Made by a program: the position numbers and the translations under genes. 64,000 nt of DNA, taken from Antedon mediterranea (taxonomy: Eukaryota > Echinodermata > Crinoidea > Comatulida > Antedonidae). The notes beneath the pieces were generated by a model that worked only from the letters and a program-made list of their open reading frames with translations, was not told where the DNA came from and did no database searches. This document shows, piece by piece, positions 22,150-33,500 of the stretch; within the stretch, counting starts at the first letter, position 1, and each line of letters starts with the position of its first letter. Where the stretch lies: positions 19,742,001 to 19,806,000 of the forward strand of contig NC_092674.1 in NCBI RefSeq assembly GCF_964355755.1, written 5' to 3'.

Positions 22150-23897
22150 AACTCATACTGTAGGTACTCATACTGTAGATACTCACACTGTAGATACTCA
22201 TACTGTAGATACTCATACTGTAGATACTCATACTGTACTAGTACTCATACTGTAGGTACTCATACTGTAGATACTCATACTGTAGGTACTCATACTGTAG
22301 ATACTCACACTGTAGATACTCACACTGTAGATACTCACACTGTAGATACTCATACTGTAGATACTCACACTGTAGATACTCATACTGTAGATACTCATAC
22401 TGTAGGTACTCATACTGTAGATACTCATACTGTAGATACTCATACTGTAGATACTCATACTGTAGATACTCACACTGTAGATACTCATACTGTAGGTACT
22501 CATACTGTAGATACTCATACTGTAGGTACTCATACTGTAGATACTCATACTGTAGGTACTCATACTGTACTAGTACTCATACTGTAGATACTCATACTGT
22601 AGGTACTCATACTGTAGATACTCATACTGTAGATACTCATACTGTACTAGTACTCATACTGTAGGTACTCATACTGTAGATACTCATACTGTAGGTACTC
22701 ATACTGTAGATACTCATACTGTAGGTACTCATACTGTACTAGTACTCATACTGTAGATACTCATACTGTAGGTACTCATACTGTAGATACTCATACTGTA
22801 GATACTCATACTGTAGATACTCATACTGTAGGTACTCATACTGTACTAGTACTCATACTGTAGATACTCATACTGTAGGTACTCATACTGTAGGTACTCA
22901 TACTGTAGATACTCATACTGTAGATACTCATACTGTAGATACTCATACTGTAGGTACTCATACTGTAGGTACTCATACTGTAGATACTCATACTGTAGAT
23001 ACTCATACTGTAGGTACTCATACTGTAGGTACTCATACTGTAGGTACTCATACTGTAGATACTCATACTGTAGGTACTCATACTGTACTAGTACTCATAC
23101 TGTAGATACTCATACTGTAGGTACTCATACTGTAGGTACTCATACTGTAGATACTCATACTGTAGGTACTCATACTGTAGATACTCATACTGTAGGTACT
23201 CATACTGTAGGTACTCATACTGTAGATACTCATACTGTAGATACTCATACTGTAGGTACTCATACTGTAGGTACTCATACTGTAGGTACTCATACTGTAG
23301 ATACTCATACTGTAGGTACTCATACTGTACTAGTACTCATACTGTAGATACTCATACTGTAGATACTCATACTGTAGATACTCATACTGTAGATACTCAT
23401 ACTGTAGGTACTCATACTGTACTAGTACTCATACTGTAGATACTCATACTGTAGGTACTCATACTGTAGGTACTCATACTGTAGATACTCATACTGTAGG
23501 TACTCATACTGTAGATACTCATACTGTAGATACTCATACTGTAGGTACTCATACTGTAGATACTCATACTGTAGATACTCATACTGTACTAGTACTCATA
23601 CTGTAGGTACTCATACTGTAGATACTCATACTGTAGGTACTCATACTGTAGATACTCATACTGTAGGTACTCATACTGTACTAGTTAGTACTCATACTGT
23701 AGATACTCATACTGTAGGTACTCATACTGTAGATACTCATACTGTAGATACTCATACTGTAGATACTCATACTGTAGGTACTCATACTGTACTAGTACTC
23801 ATACTGTAGATACTCATACTGTAGGTACTCATACTGTAGGTACTCATACTGTAGGTACTCATACTGTAGATACTCATACTGTAGATACTCATACTGT
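22150..23897. repeat. 15-bp minisatellite (tactcatactgtaga/g) of about 115 units
   Basis: Near-perfect tandem units differ mainly at one A/G position (gatac or ggtac) and occasionally C (cacactg) in the left third. About every 80-330 bp a junction reads tactgtactagtactc, where a unit is shortened to form a small palindrome. Being a multiple of three, the array stays open in several frames and gives a spurious Ser/Met/Tyr ORF on the minus strand. Confidence 0.95.
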
Positions 23898-24522
23898 TTT
23901 AACACTTTTGGTTGATGAACTATCAAACACTATACTGAAATATCTATATTGTTTAATTAAAATTGGAGCAGTCATCTACTTGATAAAAATATTGATATGA
24001 ACGAATTGTTTATATTTTGTTGTTATTATATTATGTTGTTTGCTTTTACTATTAGAATAGTGAATTATTATCACTATAGATTAATATTTAGGATAGGTTA
24101 GTATTACTATAGAAGGGGTGGGGTTGTTGCTAACCATGATAGCATGACAAACAATATACACTATCTACAATTGTTCTGGGGGAATTGTTTTTCTGCATAC
24201 TGTACTGTATACTGTAATGCTGACTATGTGTACATATACTTAACCTTTTATCCTTGCTGAATAGGCCTACTTGTATTACTACTTGAGATAGCTTTGATGA
24301 GGTATAATATAAGAGATAAGGCTTTTATAAACATCATTCAATCTGTATTATAAAGTTAGTTTTATTTACAAATGACAACCATTATTTATATTATTTTTTA
24401 TTCACTTTGTTTTTCTATACTTATATATTGAACAAAATAAATTTAAAGCCAATTTCACTTCTTAAATTCAAAGGTTAAAAACAAAAAGCAACCTAACCTG
24501 CTGTTATTATACAATTCTCTTT
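23898..24522. other. Intergenic spacer
   Basis: AT-rich, with scattered tactgta motifs near 24200 resembling the adjoining minisatellite. No gene seen. Confidence 0.35.
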
Positions 24523-25809
24523 AGGTTATATGCATTATCATGCATAAATAACCTTATTTATTCTGTCAGAATCTTTATTTATCTTTCCTCTCCAATTTTG
24601 TCCGTCAATTATCTTGAGATCAGTTTCATCTAGCTAAGTTAATTTTTTACAGTATATTCCTTATGGCCAGGAATCGATGTGGTTATGTTTTCACGATGCA
24701 CAATCAAAAATTACGCGGTCTACACGCAATTTAGGAAAATCACGTTTGTAATCATACTGTATCTTCGCAAGCATCATTAAACCAAATTTGGTACTCATAA
24801 ATTTCAGGTCATATTTCATCATATGGCAATATAATTACGTGCGTAGCGCATATAACCATAAGTATGGCTATGCACGCTTACAATTTTCACAATTTATTTT
24901 CGGTGAAATTAGTGTACGTTTCAGGCAATTTTAAATATTTACAAAATTGCCATGAGTGCGCACACCTTTGCACACGCAATGCGCGTTAAACGTTACTGCG
25001 CAATCTTTTTGCCCGATTTATGTTTTACAACCTTTCTTTAGTAATTTCATCATATTTTATTCATTTTTCAACTTGAAACCATGTTATACGAGCATGTCAA
25101 ATGTGACAGACTACGTACATGTAAGTTAACAAAATGATGAAAATATGCAAAATTTTTTAATTAATATAGATCGTCAGAATGCTCGGAAACCCTATTTTTC
25201 ATATATTTCATATGTATGATTTTATATGAAATTAAGACAAAAAAAAGTTGATTACGTCATCATTAATTGTATATTAAATAAACAAAATTTCCACAATCAA
25301 ACAAACTATGACATGTTCTTGGACCTTAATAACAAATTTAACATTTAATCTTCTTCTTTAAAATGCTCATATCTTATTATTATTATTATTATTTTTAAAT
25401 TCCATCATAGTAAAAAATTATGATTCATTGCGGTATGTAACATTAATCTTTCTGCACTAAAGTCGTTACTGCATAGTAAATACACAGAGAAATCTTTCTT
25501 TATCTCTTAGTCAGTTGTGTATGGCTCGGTGGTCTGTGCTCGCATCTACTGTATAGCATTCAAGGTACTGAGATCGAGTCTCACCTTGGGATCCGAAACG
25601 AATAAAGGTTTTTTTGTCTGTATTATTTTTTTCCATTTATTTCTTAGTGTATAGATTATATGCATGATGTATAATGAAATCTAGAGAAAAGGTAACTTAT
25701 GTCATTATTATTATGTAACAAGGGTAGTTTATGACGTCATTATACGTGGAGGGATTTTTGATCGGAGTGTTATACCGGCTAATTTGTCATAGTGACAAAT
25801 TAAATCTAG
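24523..25809 (+). mobile_element. Helentron-like non-autonomous element, family A, copy 1
   Basis: Starts with the hairpin half aggttatatgcattatca preceded by T and ends with a stem-loop (atttgtcatagtgacaaat) and taaatctag followed by T, as in Helitron2/Helentron-related elements that end in a hairpin plus CTAG/CTRR. The interior shares long stretches with copy 2 (31831-33197), such as attccttatggccaggaatc. It also contains a tRNA-like A-box/B-box pair. No Rep/helicase ORF. Confidence 0.7.
25519..25592 (+). repeat. tRNA-like sequence (A and B boxes) inside element A copy 1
   Basis: tggctcggtggtc matches a pol III A box and gatcgagtctc a B box about 35 bp later. No convincing acceptor stem, so not a functional tRNA. 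The same module is at 32810-32875. Confidence 0.5.
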
Positions 25810-25918
25810 TTATTATTATTTTAATACATTAATTAAAATTAATTATCCTTCAAAACATGAAAAATAAAGATTAATAAATAAAATTGAATTGAAAAAAAAA
25901 AGATTTTGAAAAAAAAAA

Positions 25919-25989
25919 CTAGATTTAATTTTTCACTATGACGAATTATAGGTTATATGCATTGATTTAAATAAATGTAATTGATTTTT
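25919..25989 (-). mobile_element. Family A 3'-end fragment, reverse orientation
   Basis: Reads ctagatttaatttttcacta, then gacgaattataggttatatg: the reverse complement of the family A 3' end (subterminal tgcatataacc, stem-loop, CTAG). The rest of the element is missing. Confidence 0.6.
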
Positions 25990-26320
25990 ACTCGGGGTAC
26001 CCGAGTCTAGGACTTACTCATTTTCTCCTCCTCCTCTTCATCCTCCATCTGGACACTATTGAGTAAAAAGTGCAATTTTTAAAGTACTACTCCTCTCTTA
26101 TTCGTTGTAGTATTGAGCTGGGATTTGGCATGAATATACTACAGGGACATGTCTTCAAAGCTATAGAGCTGGATTTTTTATTTTCAAACCGAATGCAGCC
26201 ATATGACGTCTCGAAGATGGTACCATATAGCCGTATTTTGATGTGTATGTGACGTCACATCCCGTCTTATGACGTCATTACAGCTTCATTTGCTGTACCC
26301 CGAGTATCGCACATTCATGC
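25990..26320. mobile_element. Family D element, copy 1 (~330 bp)
   Basis: Begins with the palindrome actcggggtacccgagt and ends gtaccccgagtatcgcacat. About 85% alike by eye to 26805-27126. The 5' hairpin plus matching inverted sequence near the 3' end repeats the asymmetric layout of families A, B and C. Confidence 0.7.
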
Positions 26321-26393
26321 TTTTTTGTTAATTAATTTGTTTAATTAAGAAGCCACAATGTGTGACACACACCACAGCGTTATGTTGTTATGC

Positions 26394-26466
26394 GGCTTCT
26401 TGGCGTAGTGGTTATCACGTTTGTTTAACACGCAGAAGGTCCCCGGTTCGAGACCGGGCGAAACCT
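26394..26466 (+). tRNA. tRNA-Val(AAC)-like sequence, probably a degenerate copy
   Basis: 73 nt with D-arm GTAGTGGTTATCAC, anticodon loop TTAACAC (anticodon AAC) and a perfect T-arm (CCCGG TTCGAGA CCGGG). The acceptor stem GGCTTCT against CGAAACC has two mismatches, so it is probably a pseudogene or tRNA-derived repeat. Confidence 0.6.
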
Positions 26467-26662
26467 ATTTTTCTTAAACTTATGGTGAAATATACTGTGT
26501 AGGCAATATGATATACAGTATATATTTTTTACATACTTATTTTGTATAATCGGTAATTATCACTTTTACACATGTTTAATTTGCTTTGTGCTTATTACCA
26601 TGTTTATTTTGTAATTTAAATGGATTAAAAAACTTTGTGTAACCCACATTTTTGGTGTAAGA

Positions 26663-26735
26663 GGTTTCGTAGTGTAGTGGTTATCAAGTCTGCTTAACAC
26701 GAAGAAGGTCCCCGGTTCGAGCTCTGGCGAAACCT
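26663..26735 (+). tRNA. tRNA-Val(AAC)-like sequence, second copy
   Basis: The acceptor stem GGTTTCG/CGAAACC pairs perfectly, with the Val D-arm GTGTAGTGGTTATCA and anticodon loop TTAACAC. The T-arm (CCCGG TTCGAGC TCTGG) has a mismatch and a G-T pair, and the anticodon stem one mismatch. The ~40 bp after the 3' end match those after the first copy, showing both came from one duplicated unit. Confidence 0.6.
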
Positions 26736-26804
26736 ATTTTTCTTAAACTTATGGTGAAATATACTGTATACGTAATATACCGGAAGAGTATATCTCGTTT
26801 TATT

Positions 26805-27126
26805 ACTCGGGGTACCTGAGTCTAGGACTCTCTCATCTTTCCTCTTCTTCTTCCATCCGGACACTAATTGAGTAAAAAGTGCGACTTGTAAAGTGCTACT
26901 CCTCCCTTATTTTTTGTGGTATTGAGCTGGGATTTGGCATGAATATACTACAGGGGCATGTCCTCAAATCTATAGATTTTTTTATTTCAAACCGGATGCA
27001 GCCATATCACGTCTCGAAGATGGTATTTGGTAGCGAGGTTATTAATGTGTATGTGTGACGTTTCATCAGGTCTTATGACGTCATTACAGCTTTTTTTGAT
27101 GTACCCCGAGTATCGCACATTCGTGC
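26805..27126. mobile_element. Family D element, copy 2
   Basis: Same ends and interior as 25990-26320: actcggggtacctgag start, tgagctgggatttggcatga inside, gtaccccgagtatcgcacat end. With copy 1 it brackets the two tRNA-Val-like sequences. Confidence 0.7.
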
Positions 27127-27420
27127 TTGTTAAAAGATATATTGATTGAATGATTTTGTAAGAATCTTTAATTATTTATAACATAGTATTTTCATCAAGA
27201 TGAAGAAAAAGAGAGATATTTTTGTGAGGTGAAATAGGTAATTAATACAAGCATCCCAATCTATAGCTCTCCCAAATTTCGTTATAGATCTCCCAAATTT
27301 CATTATACTGTAGATCTATAATGAAAATGTATCTATCCACCCCTTGTTTAAGGTCACACAGAGCAAAATAAGTTTTTATTTTTAATTATGTAATTTCTTC
27401 TATGCAGAAAACTTTGAAGC

Positions 27421-27594
27421 ATGTCGTTGTCATTCCAAGAAGAAATGCAAAATGCATTTGAAAAGTACTACAACCACTCCAACTATCCAACAACAGTGGC
27501 AAATGAACTTGAAGTTTTACAAAAGAAATTTGGAAAAGAAGAATTTCATGAGAAGTTTGTGAAACCCACTCAGAAGTTGCTACACACACTTCAG
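27421..27594 (+). CDS. 565-residue gene, exon 1 coding part
   Basis: 58 codons from ATG to CAG|gtcttt (weak donor, chosen because exon 2 continues in frame). Encodes a charged helical segment, MSLSFQEEMQ to TQKLLHTLQ. Confidence 0.7.
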
Positions 27595-30500
27595 GTCTTT
27601 AGCAACAAAGTGAACTCTTGTTACATGAGAATTTTAACCAACAAAAATATTTTCTATCACAATTCAAAGATAAGCAAATTACCTATTATGGTATTAAAGT
27701 TTTATTGTGAAGTTTATAATACAGTAATGGCAAAAATACATTTTGGACATACACTATTCAATATAGATTAGATAAAAAAAATTTTGAATTTGCAATTTTA
27801 ATGTCATTTAATAATTATTCTGATAAAACCATTATTTTAAGAAACAAAATGGAAGCCCATTGTTGGAAAGTCAACAGGTTTATGGTTCATCAATGTTTAA
27901 AGCAAAATCACTATTGTTAATTTTTTCCAATTACCCTAAATAACTAAATTTAAAATACAAATAACCTATTTAAAATGTTTTCATCTTATGGATGACAATA
28001 CATCTTTATTATTTAAAATCCTTCAAGTCCTCTTCTGTTGTTCCTTAATTTCATTTATTCATTGATGGTCATTTCATCATTTTACTACTATTATACTACA
28101 CTTTTAAAAAATCAATTTTTCCACTATTCAATTTCTTTAAATATTTTGTTTTGCAGGACAAGCAAATGCCTTTATACAAAAAAGATGGCCAGACACTAAA
28201 GATTATAGTTCACATTGCATTGAAGGAGAAACAGAAAGTTGAAACAGGAGAGTTCTTATTTTGTGTAAGTTTATCATTTAATTATGTTTAAAAGTTATTT
28301 CTATAAAAAAAAATCCTGGTAAAATAATTTCAATAATATTCCTGCCACACAAATCTTCAAAATGATTATATGCATGTGATTTGGTTTAGTATTAAAAACC
28401 CAGCTAGGCACCATAACATTACCCAAATAACTAGACCTTTGTACCTTCCAACATGCTGTTGTGTGTGACCAATAATGTGCTTTTAACATTAAATCATCAA
28501 AAGCAAAAGCTTTTTGTTTTTATTAAGGTTTTGTGGCAAAATTTGTGAATGTGAATAACTTTAAAAACCAATTAATATTATTATATTATTATTTTCTTAA
28601 ACATTGCACCCTTGTTAGGTTATATGCATTATCATGCATATAACCTCTTGATTCTGTCAAAATCTTTATTTATTTATTAGTTATCCGCATTCAGCGGATA
28701 ACTCCTTGTAACTGTCCTGTTACTTTTTAGTTATCCGCTTAGTAGCGGATAACTCCTTGTAATCGTCCTGTTTCATCATATTTTTTTTTCTTTTCTGTAT
28801 TATACTTCTTTCCTTCTGTCATTTTTGTGCGTCGCGTTTCTCTAAAACGTGTAAACAGAACATATCGTAACTTTGTCAACATATCGACATTTACGTGAAC
28901 TTGTGCACCTCCTATTTTTGAATGACGTCAGAGTTGCGCAACGTGACTTACGCGCGATTTTATGAATTTCAATGATTGATCATAGACTAAAAACCAAACA
29001 TAATTTTGTTTTGACACTTTGTGAAAATTTAAATCATATCAAGCGCAAACTTTCTATGGATTAAAAATAGCATGTTTCACAAAAAGTTACGCGCGCACGC
29101 GCGTTTAAAATTTTAGAATGCGAAAAATCAACTTCTAATCAACTTTCTATGCGTTTCATGTCATTTTGAGCATGTCAAAAATTCCCAAGCGCGCGAACAT
29201 TTTTACGCACGCGGTGCATACGTAGGGTTAAAAACATATTTTTTTCGCGTGATTTATGTTTTTTTCAGCCTTTTCTAGTAATTTTACCAAATTTTAAACA
29301 ATTTCGACTTAAAATTACGTCATACGAGCACGTCGAATTAGATAATTTGCACGCGTTTTTGGTGAAAAAGTTCAAAAATTCGTCAAAATTATGCCTATTT
29401 TTAAACAGTCATAGATTCTAAACTACATGGAGAACTTTTTTTTAATTTCATATTCTGGAAGTTGATGAGTTGTAGATATCGGATCATGTATTAATATGGC
29501 TAACCGGACATTGTGACGTCATCGTATGGCCACGCGAATATAAAATATAGGATTTTTGTCTCTTTCGTCATAGCTCATCACATTTAATAGAGCGCATCTC
29601 CACTTATTCGTTGTCCATTTTCACTCCGATTTTAATATATTCTAGATCAATCAACTATCTTTTGCATGAATTAAAAATTTTTTAATTTTTTGAACGTCAT
29701 CATGCCTAAAAATTTAAATTACGTTGGTCATTAATTTCATCTTTACAGTAAATTTTAATCTGTTATACCTCGTAAGAATAAAATGTGATAATCACAATTA
29801 AAACGTTTTCAGGAAGCTATTGTATTGTAGATACAAAATCATGTGTAAATTGTGCCAATCGAATGTTGTGACGTCATCATATGGCCAGTTAAATAAAAAA
29901 AGTCGTATTTTCATCTTTTGCACTATATTTCATTACATTTAAAAGAGCGCGCATCAATATTTCACGTATTCAAATTTCTTCTACACGTTAATACGTTGTT
30001 GCTGAGATAATTTCATTCAGAAATTTCTACTTTTACATTTCATTTTGAAACCATCAAGATGTTAAAAATTACAATAAAATACGGGTCCCGTAATTTCACC
30101 TATTTTACACTGTTTGTGATATGTATACAGATTGTACTGTGTATACTATATGACACAAAATAACAGAATTCAGAAATATCAACATATCATATTCTTCAGT
30201 TCAGGTCATAATGCCTTAATATTTTTCTGTGTGCAATATTCTAACGTATGACGTGCACGTGGCGTTTGTCGAGCGGATAACTAACTCGTCAAAGTGACGA
30301 GTTTCATGTCTAGTTTTTTTTTTCTTTCTTTCTCCTCTATTTTTGTGTCTCGCGTATCTCAAAAACGTGTAAACATAACATGTTATAACTTTGTCAGCAT
30401 GAGATCATTCAGGTGAAGTTGTGCACCTCCTATTTTTGAATGACGTCAGAGTTGCGCAACATGACTTACGCGCGTTTTTACAAATTTCGCCTATTTAACA

Positions 30501-33500
30501 TAGATTGAAAACCATATAGCAATTTAAATTGAAACTTAACAAAAGTTTAATTGATTTCTTGCGCTAACTGAATGTGAAAAAAAATTGGCATGTTTCACAC
30601 GAAGTTACGCGCGCACGCGCATTTAAAATTTCAAAATGCGAAAAATCAATTTCTAATCAACTTTCTACGCGTTTCATGTCATTTAGAGCATGTAAAAAAT
30701 TCCCACGTGCGGGCATTTTTTTACGCGCGCGGTGCGCACGTAGCGTTGAACACAATTTTTTTTGCGTGATTTATGTTTTTCCAGCCTTTTCTAGTAATTT
30801 TACCAACTTTTGAACAATTTCGACTTAAAATTACGTCACACGGGCACGTTGAATTGGATAATTTACGTGCATTTTAGATGAAAAAGTTCAAAAAATCGTC
30901 AAAATTATGCCCTCTTTTAAACAGTCGTAGTTCCTAAACTAAACGGTGAAAGTTATTTTTATTGCATATTCTGAAAGTTGATGAGTTGTAGCTTTTGGAT
31001 CATGCATTAATATGGCTAACCGAACATTGTGACGTCACCGTATGGCCATGCGAATATAAAATATAGGATTTTTGTATCTTTCATCATAGTGCATGACATT
31101 TAATAGAGCGCATCTCCAATTATCTGTTTTCCATCTTTACCCCGATTTTTATATTATCTAGGTCAATCAACTATCTTTCGTATGAGTTAAAAATATTTTA
31201 AGTTTTATGACGTCATCATGTCTAAAAATGTAAATAACGTGGGTCACTTATTTTCGTCTTTACAGTAAATTTCAATCTGTTATAGCTCGTCAGAATAAAA
31301 CGTGATAATCATGATTAAAACGTTTTCTGGAAGCAATTGGATTGTAGATACGAATTTATGTAAACATTTTGCCAATCGGATGTTGTGACGTCATCATATG
31401 GCCAGTTGAATAAAAAAAGTCGTATTTTCATATTTTGCGTAATAGTTCATCACATTTAAAAGGGCGCGTATCTATATTTTACGTATTCAAATTTCTTCTA
31501 CACGTTAATATGTTTTTGCCGAGATAATTTTCTTCCGAAATTGCTATCTTAGTGTTTCATTTTGATACCGTCGCCATGTTAAAAATTGGAATAAATGGCG
31601 GGTCCAGTTATTTCACCTATTCTACACTGTATGTAATATGTATACAGATTATATTGTATATACTATATGACACAAAATAACAGAATTCAGCAATAACAAC
31701 ATATCATATTCTTCAGTTCAGGTCATATTGCCATAATCTTTTTCCGTGTGCAATATTCTAACGTATGACGTGCACGTGGCCTTTATCGTGCGGATAACTA
31801 ACTCGTCAAAGTGACGAGTTACATGTCTAGTTTATTTATTCTTTCCTTAGCACCATTTTGTCCGTGAATTATCTTGATATCAGTTTCATCTATCTAAGTC
31901 AATTTTTCAGAGTATATTCCTTATGGCCAAGAATCGATGTGGTTATGTTTTCAGGGTGCGCAATCAAACATTACGCGATCTACGCGCAATTTAACGAAAT
32001 CACGTTTGTAATCGTATCTTCACAAGCATGAATCACTTTTGAACAAAATTTGGTACTCATAAATTTCAGGTCATATTTCATCATATGGCAATACAATTAC
32101 GTGCGTAGCGCATATAACGCATGCGTACGCGCGCTTAAAATGTTGAAAATTGTCAGAATTTATTTTTGATGAAATTAGAGTACGTTTCAAGCAATTTTAA
32201 GCGTTTAAAAAATTGCCATGAGTGCGCAGATTATTGCACGCGCACTGTTTTTGTCAGATTACTGTTGTATAACCTTTCTTTAATAATATCATCATATTTT
32301 ATTCACTTTTCAACGCGAAACAGCGTTATACGAGCACGTCAAAAGTGACAGGCTACGCACGTGTAAGTTAACAAAATGGTGAAAATATGCTAAATTTTAA
32401 AATTAATATATATCGTTAGAATGCTCGGGAACACCTATTTTTTATTTAATTTTCTTGAAGTGTATGTATCATATGTATGATTTATTATGAAATTAGAAGA
32501 ACAAAAGTTGATTAAGTCATCATTAATGGCATATTAAATTTAACCAAATTAATTTCGACAATCAAACAAATTATAACATTTTCTTAGGCCAAAATAACAA
32601 ACTTAACATTAACTTTCTTCCTTAAGAAGTTCATATATTAAAGTTAAAAGTATATAGTTTGACAGTGCATCATTTTTTTAAATTTTTAAAGATGTCATCA
32701 TAGTAAAACATTATAATTCATTGCGTTATGTAATAATCTATCTGCACCAAAGTGGTTACTGCATAGTAAATACACGGAGGAATCTTTCCATAACTTTTAG
32801 TCAGTTGTGTATGGCTCGGTGGTCTTTGCTCGTGTCTATAGCATTCAAGTACCGAGTTCGAGTCTCACCTTGGGAAACCAAACGAAATAAGATTTTTTTT
32901 ATTATCCGTATTGGTTGTTCAATTGTATTTCTTAGTGTATAGATTATACACATGATTTATAATGAAATCTAAATAAAAACACAAATGTGGTTTATGACAT
33001 TATATACGCAGAAAGATCTTTGATCGGATTATGATACCGGCTATTGTATTTGCGTTAGCCAGATCCTATCATATTCCTATAATTAACTAACGATTCTGAG
33101 AAAATCAATCAATCAATATATCTTAAATCAATCAATTATCTTTATTTAAATCAATGCATATAACCTATAATTCGTCATAGTGACGAATTAAATCTAGTTG
33201 TTATTTCTTTTCATCATTAAAAGCCAATCAATAACAAAGCCCAAAATAAGATAAAGGACTAAAGACAAATATTATCTGTGTTATAGTTTAACTAGCAGGT
33301 TCTTTTGTTCATTGCAGGTTGGTCAAACCAAACCAGGAACCTTAACTCTTCGGTTCTGTAAATACATTACACAGCTGGACAGTGGAGTGACTCTTGCTGA
33401 ACCAAAATATGACACTATAAAAATGACAGTTGAAGAGGGTTCATATAACAAGTGTTTGACTCTTGATTACTTAGACCAACTGCGCAGTTCAGGAAAATTG

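Larger units (their letters stand above)
28617..33197 (+). mobile_element. Helentron-like element A, copy 2, containing nested B1 and B2
   Basis: The A sequence is 28617-28678 plus 31831-33197 (about 1.43 kb when joined). The 5' hairpin starts aggttatatgcattatc; the 3' end has tgcatataacc, the stem-loop attcgtcatagtgacgaat and taaatctag followed by T. B1 is inserted inside the 5' part between T residues. Contains a tRNA-like module at 32810-32875. Non-coding; lies in intron 2 of the 565-residue gene. Confidence 0.75.

Noticed and set aside
22228-23323. Ser/Met/Tyr-repeat ORFs of 81-111 codons on the minus strand
   Set aside because: They arise because the 15-bp minisatellite is a multiple of three without stops; no start context, splice sites or composition support a gene.
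22150-23897. CRISPR-like array
   Set aside because: Head-to-tail 15-bp units without spacers in an animal genome; a minisatellite.
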